Positions 53,450 to 62,229 of a stretch of DNA of 64,000 nt are shown in pieces. Both the position numbers and the translations under genes were made by a program. Under the pieces are notes generated by a model. That model was not told the origin of the DNA. It did not search any database and saw nothing but the letters and a program-made list of their open reading frames with translations. Positions within the stretch are counted from its first letter, which is position 1. Each line of letters starts with the position of its first letter. Origin of the DNA: Pirellulales bacterium (GTDB taxonomy: Bacteria; Planctomycetota; Planctomycetia; Pirellulales; PALSA-1355); assembly GCA_022844125.1 (NCBI GenBank), contig JALHMI010000006.1, forward strand, positions 248,001 through 312,000, read 5' to 3'.

Positions 53450-54361
53450 ATGCGACGCCTGACCCTGGCACTACTCGTTTCAGCCATCGCCTGCAGCGGC
53501 TGTGCTACGGGCATGCGGTCGGCGGTTCCGGCCACCGCGGCAGGGGGGCTCGCCGAGGTAGTTGCCTCGGACGAAACGCCAACCGCTATTGCAGCTTCGA
53601 CGATCAGCGACAGCGAGCCGGTGACTGCACACCCGCGACCGCTAGCGAAGAAGCCGAGCGGCGTGAAAGTCACGCAATCTGTGGCGCCGCCGAAGAATAA
53701 GGCAGTCCCCGGGAAAGAAATCTCCGGTCTATCAGAACAGCGATCCGATGCGGCTCACGATTCTTTGCGGGCGCGTTCCGCAGGGTATCAGCAACCCGAA
53801 CTCGAGCCGTTCGATCCCGCGGAGACGTTCGCGCCCTCGGAGGAGATCCTCACTCCCGCTCCCGGCGCTCCAACTCCGTTCAAGCCCAAGTCCGAGGACG
53901 AGGCGAAGCTCGATCGCTTCAGTCGTGACATCCTCGACGTGGAAGTCGACATTCGTCCGACTGCCGGGGAAATGCCCGAAAATCGTGGCGCCCAGCGCTT
54001 CGCCGATCAACCGGTGATCGACGAGAGTCTGCCGAGTGGCGAGCCGGCGGACGTGTTGTGTGCCTATACGCCTTGGACGATCTGTTACCGTCCGCTGTAC
54101 TTCGAAGACATCGCGCTGGAGCGCTACGGCCAGAACGTTGGATGCCTTCAGACCGGCCTGTCGGGTGTGAGGTTCTTCGGTTCGATCGCGGCGCTGCCGT
54201 ACAAGATGACCCGCCGCCCGCCACGCTCGTGCGAGTGCTCGAACGGCTTCAGTCGCCCGGGCGATTGTCCACTCCCCGGCTATGGCAACCGCCGCCTGGA
54301 ACTGGATGCCGCACTGATGGAAGCCGCCGCGATCACGGCCGTGGTGTATATCATACCGTAG
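53450..54361 (+). CDS. Putative lipoprotein with conserved Cys-rich C-terminus
   Basis: The 303-aa protein starts at MRRLTLALLVSAIACSGC, a short lipoprotein-like signal whose lipobox is imperfect. A long Pro/Ala/Glu-rich, low-complexity region follows. The compact C-terminal domain (about 200-300) has CAYTPWTICYRPLYFEDIALERYG, then RFFGSIAALPYKMTRRPPRSCECS and GDCPLPGYG. I recall similar cysteine-bearing blocks in uncharacterised planctomycete proteins. It ends three bases before the stop of the convergent M50-HlyD gene. No function can be assigned; an envelope component is likely. Confidence 0.78.
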   Translation: MRRLTLALLVSAIACSGCATGMRSAVPATAAGGLAEVVASDETPTAIAASTISDSEPVTAHPRPLAKKPSGVKVTQSVAPPKNKAVPGKEISGLSEQRSDAAHDSLRARSAGYQQPELEPFDPAETFAPSEEILTPAPGAPTPFKPKSEDEAKLDRFSRDILDVEVDIRPTAGEMPENRGAQRFADQPVIDESLPSGEPADVLCAYTPWTICYRPLYFEDIALERYGQNVGCLQTGLSGVRFFGSIAALPYKMTRRPPRSCECSNGFSRPGDCPLPGYGNRRLELDAALMEAAAITAVVYIIP

Positions 54362-54364
54362 CGA

Positions 54365-56578
54365 CTAGCCGCGGAATGTCTGCTTGAGCCACCGCATCAA
54401 CCGCGAGCCTGTGGACTGCGGCGCGACGGCAATCTTCGCCCGGCCATGCATCCGCGCGATCAGGTGTGCGGGTTTGCCGTCAAACTTTACGCGGGCCTGG
54501 TACCAGGTGTCGATGGGCCGCGCCCGTCCGTCCCGCTCTTCGCGCGCGGGCAGATCACCCGCCGCGGCCAGCTCACGAGGCATCACGTCCAGGTCGAGCC
54601 GGGCGATTTCCACGATCTCTCCTTCCAGCACCGCGTTCGGCAGATGATCTAGCCGAATCGTCACCTGCTGGCCGGCTTGCACAAGTTCGACGTCGCGCTG
54701 GTCGATGTGCAGCGTCGCTTCGAACTCATCCGGCTCGCCCACCAGGCATACGAGGGTTCCGGTCGAGAGCATCGCACCCAGGTTTTCGGAGTCGAGCGGC
54801 GTCCCCGTCCAGCGAAAAAGTGCGTGTGGTTCGGCGGGCTCGCGGGGCACATTGGGCGGGGGCAGCACGACGCCAACGCGAGGCGCGACAAGCAACAGCC
54901 GCTGGGCATCGCGCGTCGTCTGCGTCAACCGGCGCTCCAGATCGTCCAGCGCCGCTTGCGCTGCAGGGAGTTCTGCTCCGGCGGTTCCTCCCTGCAAGCG
55001 ACGCGCGTTCAGATTCGCAACACGCAACTGCTGTGCATTACGCTCACTCTCGAGCCGGGCCAGTTCGAGCGTAACCGTCGGGTTCTCGAGCCTTGCGAGC
55101 TGCTGCCCTGGTTGCACTTGAGCGCCAACCGCGATCGCATCGGCTAACGTCCCATCAACCGTCACATACACCCGCTCGGCGTTCGCGTACTCGAGCACCA
55201 TCGGCGCCGTAACGTTCCGCGGAATCGGCACCCAGGCGATCGCCGCCAGCAGGCCCGCAACCAGCAAGGCCGACAGCATCACACGCACGGGCGCGAATCG
55301 CCCGCGCCGCAGGGGATCGCCTGTCCAACGAGCAAGCCCGACGACGGGCGGCCAGACGATTCCGCCCAGCACAACACCGGCCAGCAGCAGAACCAGCACT
55401 TCCAGATGCAGTGGTCGCAGAATACGATCGATCGTCCATAGGACGAGGCCGATGAGCACAAACCGATAGATCCCCGCCGCGACCGCATATAGCACCAGCA
55501 GCCACGGGTGACGCGACTTCGATAGCCTGTCCGGCGGCAGTTCGATGCCCGCGCCGTAACGCGCCAGAGCGCGCTGTAGCGCTGCCGAGGCTTCAGCCCG
55601 CAGGTTCGGCACCGCGACCAGGTCACTGAGGATGAAGTAGCCGTCGTAGCGCATCAGCGGGTTGCCATTGAGCAGCAGGGTTCCCAGCGAGCAGATCAGG
55701 ACGACATTCAGGCACAATGCATTGAAAGTTCCAGGAGCGCTGAAGTACCACAGCAGCGTGCAAAGCGATGCGAGTATCAGCTCGACGTATATTCCCGCCG
55801 CAGAGATCGCTATCCGTTGCCACTTGCTCGGCAGCATCCAGGCTTCGGACACGTTGCAATACAAACACGGCGTGAACACGAGCAGCATCGCGCCGATCTC
55901 GTGACATTCGCTCCCATACTTACGAGCGGCGATGGCGTGCCCCAACTCGTGAAGCATCTTCACGCCTGCCAGCGCCAGCGCCAAGAGCGGCAGGTTCGAC
56001 GCCGCCAAAATCGTCTCCACTTCAGGCAGCCTGGCCTCGATCGTGCGAAACTCGAGCGCCACGAGCACGAGCGCCGCGATCGCCAGCAAAACTGCTCCGG
56101 CATATGCCGCTGGCGTGAACAGCCAGCTCGCCAGCGGATAGATCGCGTCCAGCAGCCGCTTGGGACTCACGCCCGGAAAGCGGATCGCCAGGACGCTCGC
56201 CAGCGACTCGAGCCGGGCCCGGCGGCGTTTCTCATGCTTCCGCAGAGCGAGCTGCCGACCTTGTCCTGGGGCGTCCGAATGCGCCAGGCCCAAGCGATGT
56301 AGCGCCGCCAGGTAGCCTTGCACCTGTTCGATCGAAACTCGCCGTGGCGCCAGAGCTCCGTCCAGTTTTCGTTTCAAACGTTCGACACTCGACTCGCCAT
56401 CGAGCATCCTCAGCAGCGCGTATTCTTCCTCGCCCAAATGAAAGTACTTGAGCGAAATCGGATCCTTAACAGCCCAGTAGCGATGCGCCCCATATTGCTG
56501 CGGTCGAAACTCCAAGTCGCCGCGCACCTGCAGCGCCAGTGGGCGTGCAGCGGCATCTTCGACCTGTGAAGCGATCAT
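54365..56578 (-). CDS. PqqD-like domain - M50 site-2-protease-like - HlyD fusion protein
   Basis: The 737-aa protein has a winged-helix-like N-terminus (about 25-105; KYFHLGEEEYALLRMLDGES) resembling PqqD/RiPP-recognition domains. Then comes a multi-pass M50 metalloprotease region: H210-E-L-G-H214 and the second motif NGNPLMRYDGY (304-314) with D312. CLYCNVSEAWMLPSKWQR is typical of peptide zinc metalloproteases of the YydH kind. After more helices, a HlyD-type adaptor starts near residue 455 (barrel-sandwich, coiled coil, beta-barrel). Its ATG overlaps the stop of the HlyD gene (ATGA). It is the last gene of the three-gene minus-strand operon. Peptide processing coupled to export is the best inference. 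Confidence 0.9.
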   Translation of the reverse strand: MIASQVEDAAARPLALQVRGDLEFRPQQYGAHRYWAVKDPISLKYFHLGEEEYALLRMLDGESSVERLKRKLDGALAPRRVSIEQVQGYLAALHRLGLAHSDAPGQGRQLALRKHEKRRRARLESLASVLAIRFPGVSPKRLLDAIYPLASWLFTPAAYAGAVLLAIAALVLVALEFRTIEARLPEVETILAASNLPLLALALAGVKMLHELGHAIAARKYGSECHEIGAMLLVFTPCLYCNVSEAWMLPSKWQRIAISAAGIYVELILASLCTLLWYFSAPGTFNALCLNVVLICSLGTLLLNGNPLMRYDGYFILSDLVAVPNLRAEASAALQRALARYGAGIELPPDRLSKSRHPWLLVLYAVAAGIYRFVLIGLVLWTIDRILRPLHLEVLVLLLAGVVLGGIVWPPVVGLARWTGDPLRRGRFAPVRVMLSALLVAGLLAAIAWVPIPRNVTAPMVLEYANAERVYVTVDGTLADAIAVGAQVQPGQQLARLENPTVTLELARLESERNAQQLRVANLNARRLQGGTAGAELPAAQAALDDLERRLTQTTRDAQRLLLVAPRVGVVLPPPNVPREPAEPHALFRWTGTPLDSENLGAMLSTGTLVCLVGEPDEFEATLHIDQRDVELVQAGQQVTIRLDHLPNAVLEGEIVEIARLDLDVMPRELAAAGDLPAREERDGRARPIDTWYQARVKFDGKPAHLIARMHGRAKIAVAPQSTGSRLMRWLKQTFRG

Positions 56579-57489
56579 CGGCTCGCCGGCTCCTCGCGTG
56601 TGAGCTGCTCGCCGTCGTCGGATAAGATCGTCAGCGAACCATGCAGTCCGGGGCGCAGTGCCAGGTCGGCGTTCTCAATTTCGGCCCAAAACCGAACCTG
56701 GCCATTCACCGGGTCGACCTCGGGACTGACAAATGCGATCTTGCCAGCGTATTGCACGGGCTTTTGCCCTTGGGTCACGGTGAGCGTCACTCGGCGGCCC
56801 ATCAGCGAGCCATCGAAAGCATCGGCGCTGACCAGCCCCTCAGCCTTCAACCGATCGAGCCGCAAGATGCGCACGATCGGTTCGCCAGGTTCAACCCACT
56901 CGCCCGGTTGTTTAAGCACTTGAGCCACGAAGCCGGCCAGCGGAGCCAAAATCTGGCGTTGGCTGATCGCATGTTCGGCCGTGGCAAGGTCGTTTTGTTT
57001 GAGTGCGACGGCGGTTTGTGCGAGTTCGTGTTCCAATTCTGCTTGTTCGATCTCCAGTCGCGTCTTGTCGGCCACTAGTTTTAGTTGATCGAGTTCTGAA
57101 GCCGTGACGCTCTCGGCTAGTCGAGCGCTCGAGTCGAGTGCGCGTCGCAATTCCGCGGCCGCGACTTCCGCACTCTTCTTGGCAAACCGCACCTTCACGT
57201 CGCTCGCCGCTAGCTTCCTGGCGCCGGCCAGTTCAATCTCGGCCTTACTTCTATCGAAGGCGGGCGTGCGGTCGTCAATCTTGCCAAGCGAGTCTCCCGG
57301 AGCCACCATTGCGCCCTCGCGAACCGAAAGCTTCTCGAGCGTTCCCGCCTCGCGTGCAGGCACCTCGACTTGTTCCAGCAGTTTGACCAGCGCCGAGGGG
57401 ATCTCGATCTCGGCTGCACGCGCGCTAGTCGCAGCAGTCAGCAGCAATCCACTCGCGACAATCACAATGGCAATCGAGCGCATATGCAT
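56575..57489 (-). CDS. HlyD-family periplasmic adaptor protein
   Basis: The 304-aa protein starts at ATG 57489, two bases after the upstream stop; an ATG two codons later is also possible, while the longer frame is an artefact. The N-terminus is an export signal (RSIAIVIVASGLLLTAATSARA). Then come a lipoyl/barrel-sandwich half (VEVPAREAGTLEKLSVREG), an alpha-helical hairpin (about 90-180), the second lipoyl half (ILAPLAGFVAQVLKQPGEWV) and a beta-barrel (SADAFDGSLMGRRVTLTV). This is the membrane-fusion protein layout. It sits between the GAF-HlyD and M50-HlyD genes and is translationally coupled to the latter. Confidence 0.92.
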   Translation of the reverse strand: MHMRSIAIVIVASGLLLTAATSARAAEIEIPSALVKLLEQVEVPAREAGTLEKLSVREGAMVAPGDSLGKIDDRTPAFDRSKAEIELAGARKLAASDVKVRFAKKSAEVAAAELRRALDSSARLAESVTASELDQLKLVADKTRLEIEQAELEHELAQTAVALKQNDLATAEHAISQRQILAPLAGFVAQVLKQPGEWVEPGEPIVRILRLDRLKAEGLVSADAFDGSLMGRRVTLTVTQGQKPVQYAGKIAFVSPEVDPVNGQVRFWAEIENADLALRPGLHGSLTILSDDGEQLTREEPASR

Positions 57490-57491
57490 GG

Positions 57492-59510
57492 TTACCACCA
57501 CCAACTGCGAAGGTATTCGTATAGATCGTGGAACCAGACGAAGCCGAGCGAGCGCTGACCACAATAGACTTTGGCTACCGCGGTCGCACCGGGACGAAGC
57601 CCGGCCGCATCGTTGCGGTCGAACGTGACCGTCGCCGCGACCGTCGAGGTCTGTTCGGCGTCCAATTCGGTCGCAAGGGCCAGGTCCGCCAGCTTGCCCG
57701 TCAGGGTTTGGTTCGGATCGGCTGTGAGCATGAACGTCACACGGAGCTCAGGACCGAGTTCCTCGCGCGCGGCCAGAACATAACCGGCCCGATCGTCCGG
57801 CACGCGTAATCTCAGGTCCCAGGGTCCGTCAACGTTGGCCACCGACAGAAGGGCTTGCCCCCGTTCGACGGGGCGCGCGGCCAGCAATTGCTCGACGTTC
57901 CAGGTGAGCGTCTGTCCGGCGATCGGGCTGCGAATCGTCAGCGCCGTGAGCTGCGATTCAAGAATCTTCTGCTGCGCTTCGATTCCGGCCAGTTTCGCCT
58001 TGAGCTCTTCTTCCTCGGCGGCCAGCTCGTGCGGATCGCGCCGTCGCGGTCCGTCCACCCCGCTCGGCACGTCTTGCAGGCGTTCGGACCGCACCGAAGC
58101 GAGCTGCTTCTGATTGGTTTCGAGTTCACCGAGCACCCGTCGAAGTTCCAGATCGAGCTCCGGTTTACGAAGCTGGATCAGCGGCTCGCCGGCGGTCACC
58201 TTCTCGCCCGCGGTGACCAAGAGTTCGGCAACCACCCCATCGTCCGATGCGAAGACCTCGCGCCGCTCACGCGGCTGCAATTCTCCTTTGGCCTCGATTT
58301 CGAAGTCGGTCGGTACAAGGATCAGCAAACCCGTCACCGCCGCAACCGTCAGGAGGGCGAGTACCGTCTTTGGCAATTGCCTCGCGCTGGTAAGCCACCG
58401 CAGATGTCCTAAAGCGCGACTTACCCGCGCGAGCGGCATCCGCGAGTGCACCTGTGCGTTGTGCAGCGCCACCGCCGCATGTCCACGGACAGCCATCAGG
58501 CGATCGCGAAACGTGTCGGGCGATGTCGTTCCATGGAAGTGCTCGGCGACGAGCAGACCGATTACGCGGCGCGTGACATGCTCAACTTCGCCCTGGTCGC
58601 GATCTGCGGGTTCCAGCAACGGCATGATCGCCAGCACGCGTGCCTGAGACTGTTCGAGGTACGCTTCCAACGGAGCAAGCAACTCATCGGCCAGGTCGGT
58701 TGCACCGTCGTGATACCAAATCGGTTCGCCATAGGGAGCTGCACGCCGCCCCAGTTGTTCGAGTGCTCGAATGGCGGGCGAGCGGCGATCGAGCGTGTCG
58801 ACGCCGCTCACGGCTGCCACGCTCACTGCTCGTCCTCGAACTTCCAGCAGGCTCACGCGATCGCAACCCACGACGCGGCGAGCTTCGTTGGCCAGAGCAA
58901 AGGAAGCTTGCTCGGCGTCCAGGCTACGATGCACCTGCTGCGCGTACTGCTCGTACTGATGCCACGAATTCGCCGCTACGCGCAGCGAACGAAGTTCGCA
59001 GCGTCGCTCAAAGTCTTCCGCCAACTCGCTCACTGCGGCCAACACCCGGGCGTAAGCTCGAGCCGAGGCGGGCGCGACGTCATGTTTTGTGAGCAGCTCG
59101 ATCGCCAGGCCTTTGGCCGAAGCTGCATCGACGGCGCCCGGATCGACGATGAGCCAGGAGTTCTGGCCACCCGCTGTGAATGGTCCCGCCGTGCGAGGCT
59201 TCGCTTCCCGCAGCGCCAGCTCAACGGTCGCAGTCCGTTCTGCCAGCAGTTCACGGGCAAGCTGCGCTGCGGCCGTATTTCGAGCGTTGTGATATGCGAG
59301 CCGCACGCTAGCACCGGGGGCTGACGACCAGATCGCGCCGGCGTCAGCATCGAGCGCGGTGATTAGTTGTTCCAGCAGCGTTCGATAGAAGACGGCCGCG
59401 GTGGTGGCATCTTGGCGTGCCAGCCCGGTGAGCTCATCGAGCAAGTGCTCGATGCCCTGCCAATCGGCGTGGGCTAGTTCGGCATCGAGCGCTGGAGGCT
59501 GATAGGTCAT
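57492..59510 (-). CDS. GAF-domain protein fused to a HlyD-type adaptor
   Basis: The 672-aa protein has an N-terminal half of about 370 residues with GAF-like folds: FYRTLLEQLITALDADAGAIW and LANEARRVVGCDRVSLLEVRG. One membrane helix follows at about 380-400 (TVLALLTVAAVTGLLILVP), then a HlyD region with the typical EIEAKGELQPRERREVFAS start, coiled coil (about 460-535) and lipoyl/barrel parts. A cytoplasmic sensing domain is thus joined through one helix to a periplasmic adaptor. It is the first gene of the operon. The ATG is eight bases from a TATACT box, so the message may be leaderless. Confidence 0.9.
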   Translation of the reverse strand: MTYQPPALDAELAHADWQGIEHLLDELTGLARQDATTAAVFYRTLLEQLITALDADAGAIWSSAPGASVRLAYHNARNTAAAQLARELLAERTATVELALREAKPRTAGPFTAGGQNSWLIVDPGAVDAASAKGLAIELLTKHDVAPASARAYARVLAAVSELAEDFERRCELRSLRVAANSWHQYEQYAQQVHRSLDAEQASFALANEARRVVGCDRVSLLEVRGRAVSVAAVSGVDTLDRRSPAIRALEQLGRRAAPYGEPIWYHDGATDLADELLAPLEAYLEQSQARVLAIMPLLEPADRDQGEVEHVTRRVIGLLVAEHFHGTTSPDTFRDRLMAVRGHAAVALHNAQVHSRMPLARVSRALGHLRWLTSARQLPKTVLALLTVAAVTGLLILVPTDFEIEAKGELQPRERREVFASDDGVVAELLVTAGEKVTAGEPLIQLRKPELDLELRRVLGELETNQKQLASVRSERLQDVPSGVDGPRRRDPHELAAEEEELKAKLAGIEAQQKILESQLTALTIRSPIAGQTLTWNVEQLLAARPVERGQALLSVANVDGPWDLRLRVPDDRAGYVLAAREELGPELRVTFMLTADPNQTLTGKLADLALATELDAEQTSTVAATVTFDRNDAAGLRPGATAVAKVYCGQRSLGFVWFHDLYEYLRSWWW

Positions 59511-59518
59511 AGAGTTTC

Positions 59519-59524
59519 AGTATA
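59519..59524 (-). promoter_or_regulatory. TATACT -10 element immediately before the GAF-HlyD start codon
   Basis: TATACT on the minus strand lies eight bases upstream of the ATG at 59510. If used, transcription would start within one or two bases of the start codon. No good -35 element is present 17 bases further out, so the call is weak. The rest of the 59511-59748 gap shows no gene. Confidence 0.3.
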
Positions 59525-59748
59525 GTCGAGAAGCTGCGCAAGACGCCCAGAGTGCGTGGGTAGCTAGCAGTGGTTTTGTGGCCGAAGACTGGGGTGAATT
59601 TAGCGGTTGCGACGAGATTTCCGGCAGTCGCTCGCCTCGCCCGGCCGATTTATGCACAGCGTGTATGTGTGTACCTGCGCGGAAGACCTGCACTTGAAGA
59701 CAGCATTTATGCCACGGAACCCAAGTGTGACGCGCCAGACCGATACCA

Positions 59749-62136
59749 GTGCGACGGGCCAAGGACGTGCCTAACCTCCATCCAACCAGTTCCGCATCGA
59801 AGCCGCCGGTTATTGCCGGACGGCTCCGCCAGGTCGCGTCTCGCGCGATCGCCGCGATGCAGTTGGCAGCGATGTTGGCAGCTTCGCTCACGCTTTCCGG
59901 CTGTTTTGTGCTGAAGCCCCCCTGCGAAATTCCGGTCGAGGAGGACTACTACCGCACGGTGGCCCTGACAACGCCCATTCAGGAGGAGCCCGGTCCGCCT
60001 GGGATGTTGCCGCTGTCGACGGCTGCGCCGCTGGTGGTCGATGAGAAGAATCCGCCCCCTCCCTGGGAGATGACGCTTTCAGAAACGGTGCAGCTCGGCC
60101 TGGAGAACTCCAAGGTGCTGCGCGATCTGGGTGGCAGCGTACTGCGGCGGCCGGACCTGGCGCAGACAATCCACGATCCGGCCGTGCAGGCGACCGATCC
60201 CCGCTTTGGCATGGAGGGCGCACTCGCCGCGTTCGACGCGCAAGTGGCCACGCGCTTGATGGCTTACAAGAACGACCGTGCGTTCAACAACCTGTTCGCA
60301 GGTGGCGGCACGTTCTTCTTCAAGCAGGATCTCAATAACTTCGTGACGGAAGTCACCAAGACCAGCGCTACCGGTGGTTCGTTCGCGATGCGTCACCACA
60401 TCGACTACGACGCGAACAATGCCCCGGCAAACTTGTTTCCCAGCTACTACAATGTCAACTTCGAAGGCGAGTTCCGCCAGCCGTTGCTTCAAGGCGGCGG
60501 CGTCGACTTCAACCGCATAGCGGGTCCGCGCGCCACGCCCGGCCAGCTTCAGGGCGTCGTGATTGCCCGCATCAACAACGACGTCAGCACGGCCGAGTTC
60601 GAACTCGGTCTCCGCGATCTGATCAGCAATTTGGAGAACGGCTACTGGGATCTGTACTACGCCTACCGCGAACTCGACGCGAAGGTCTCGGCCCGCGATG
60701 CGGCGCTGAGCACCTGGCGAAACATTCACGTCAACGTTGAACAGGGACGCGGATACAGCAAGCTCCAGGAAGTGCAGGCCCTCGAACAATACTACCGCTT
60801 CCAGGAAGAAGTCATCGACGCGCTGGGCGGCCGTGTGCTCGACCGCACCCGGACGTTCAACGGTTCCAGCGGCGGCACTTTCCGGGGCGTCGGAGGTGTG
60901 CAGGCTGCGGAACGCAAACTGCGGCTGTGGATGGGGCTGCCGATCAACGACGGACGCCTGATCCGTCCGACCGATGCTCCGCCGCAAGCTCGCATCGTGT
61001 TCGATTGGCAGACCGTGATGGAAGAAACTCTCTCGACCCGGCCCGACCTGCGCCGCCAGCAGGCCAAGATCCAACGCTACCAGGCCGAACTGGTGGCGAA
61101 TCGGAACTTCCTGCTGCCGCAAATGGACCTCATTGGTCGCTATCGTTGGCGCGGTTACGGTAACGACCTGCTCGGTCCGCGCGACGCCGCCGATCCGATC
61201 AACAACGCCTATGCCAACCTGGCCACCGGCATGTTCCAGGAATGGGAACTCGGTTTCGAATATTCGATGCCGCTCGGCTTCCGTCAGGGTTACGCCGCGG
61301 TCCGCAACTCGCAAATGCACATCGCTCGCGAACGCGCGATTCTCGAAGAGCAGGAGCGACAAGCCATCCACGATCTGAGCGCCGCCTACGGCGATGCCGA
61401 ACGGGCATACGTCCTGATGCAGGCCGCTTACAATCGCCTCTCAGCAGCGCAAGAGCAGTATGAACGAGCCTACAATGCGTTCTTCAACCTGGGCGGCAAG
61501 GTGTCGCTCGAATTGGTGCTCGATGCCCGGATTCGACTGGCTGAAGCCGAAACCAGCTACCACCGCGGGCGCATCGAGTACGCCGTGGCCGTGAAGAACG
61601 TCCACTTCGAGAAGGGATCACTGCTCGACTACAACGGCGCGGGGCTGGCGAACGAGGCCTTCTGCGAGGGTTGCCCCGAGGCCGTGGTTCACCGCATTGC
61701 CACCAGCGTTGAAGAGATGCCGCAAAACTACGTGCTGGAAGCGAAGCAGCAGGAAATTGCCGAATCGACGGCGACGGAAACGGCCGAAATTCCGCCGATG
61801 CACCAGGCGCCGTGGGAAGGTCGCAAGATCTCACACGAAGAACCGGTTCCGCTGCCGACTCCCGAAGGCCGCCAGATTCAGGCCGCGCGCAAGCTTGCGG
61901 CGACAGAGCCGAAGGCTCTCCCGCCAGCTGGCGTGCCGCCAATTTCGCCGTCAGGAGCCGGCCGGATGTTACCGCCCGCGCCTACGTCGGAACGTCGTTC
62001 GTCGCCGGCTCAGCCCACTCAAGCGGCGCGCGAAGTTGCGTCTCCGCCGGCTCCCCTGAGTGCCTCCCGACTCGCTTCCGAGACCGTCTTGGCTGCGCCC
62101 CTCAAAGCCGAGCGATTGCCAACCGTCGAACCGTAG
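59749..62136 (+). CDS. TolC-like outer-membrane efflux lipoprotein
   Basis: The 795-aa frame starts with GTG at 59749; a GTG at 59767 is an alternative. An ATG at 59857 would drop the Arg residues of the signal. The signal ends in a clear lipobox (LTLSGC). The body has the two-fold repeated helical and beta structure of outer-membrane efflux proteins, for example LRDLISNLENGYWDLYYAY and QQAKIQRYQAELVANRNFLLP. A Pro/Ala-rich tail of about 140 residues follows (IPPMHQAPWEG onward). It diverges from the HlyD operon and is the expected outer-membrane partner of its adaptors. Confidence 0.92.
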   Translation: MRRAKDVPNLHPTSSASKPPVIAGRLRQVASRAIAAMQLAAMLAASLTLSGCFVLKPPCEIPVEEDYYRTVALTTPIQEEPGPPGMLPLSTAAPLVVDEKNPPPPWEMTLSETVQLGLENSKVLRDLGGSVLRRPDLAQTIHDPAVQATDPRFGMEGALAAFDAQVATRLMAYKNDRAFNNLFAGGGTFFFKQDLNNFVTEVTKTSATGGSFAMRHHIDYDANNAPANLFPSYYNVNFEGEFRQPLLQGGGVDFNRIAGPRATPGQLQGVVIARINNDVSTAEFELGLRDLISNLENGYWDLYYAYRELDAKVSARDAALSTWRNIHVNVEQGRGYSKLQEVQALEQYYRFQEEVIDALGGRVLDRTRTFNGSSGGTFRGVGGVQAAERKLRLWMGLPINDGRLIRPTDAPPQARIVFDWQTVMEETLSTRPDLRRQQAKIQRYQAELVANRNFLLPQMDLIGRYRWRGYGNDLLGPRDAADPINNAYANLATGMFQEWELGFEYSMPLGFRQGYAAVRNSQMHIARERAILEEQERQAIHDLSAAYGDAERAYVLMQAAYNRLSAAQEQYERAYNAFFNLGGKVSLELVLDARIRLAEAETSYHRGRIEYAVAVKNVHFEKGSLLDYNGAGLANEAFCEGCPEAVVHRIATSVEEMPQNYVLEAKQQEIAESTATETAEIPPMHQAPWEGRKISHEEPVPLPTPEGRQIQAARKLAATEPKALPPAGVPPISPSGAGRMLPPAPTSERRSSPAQPTQAAREVASPPAPLSASRLASETVLAAPLKAERLPTVEP

Positions 62137-62184
62137 TATCCGTCGCCGATTTTCCATGCGTCACCGCAGCAGGATCAATTCGCC

Positions 62185-62212
62185 AAAAGCGGACGGTTCC
62201 ATCAGGCCGCTT
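62185..62212 (-). terminator. Possible terminator between the convergent TolC-like and PEP-CTERM genes
   Basis: AAGCGG (62212-62207 on the minus strand) pairs with CCGCTT (62192-62187), and TT follows. The stem is only six pairs, the loop is 14 bases and the T-tract is short. Confidence 0.3.
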
Positions 62213-62229
62213 CTGTCCAGGGATTAAAT

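Noticed and set aside
54365-59510. Classical type I secretion system
   Set aside because: Adaptors and a TolC-like protein are present, but no ABC transporter ATPase is encoded anywhere in the window.
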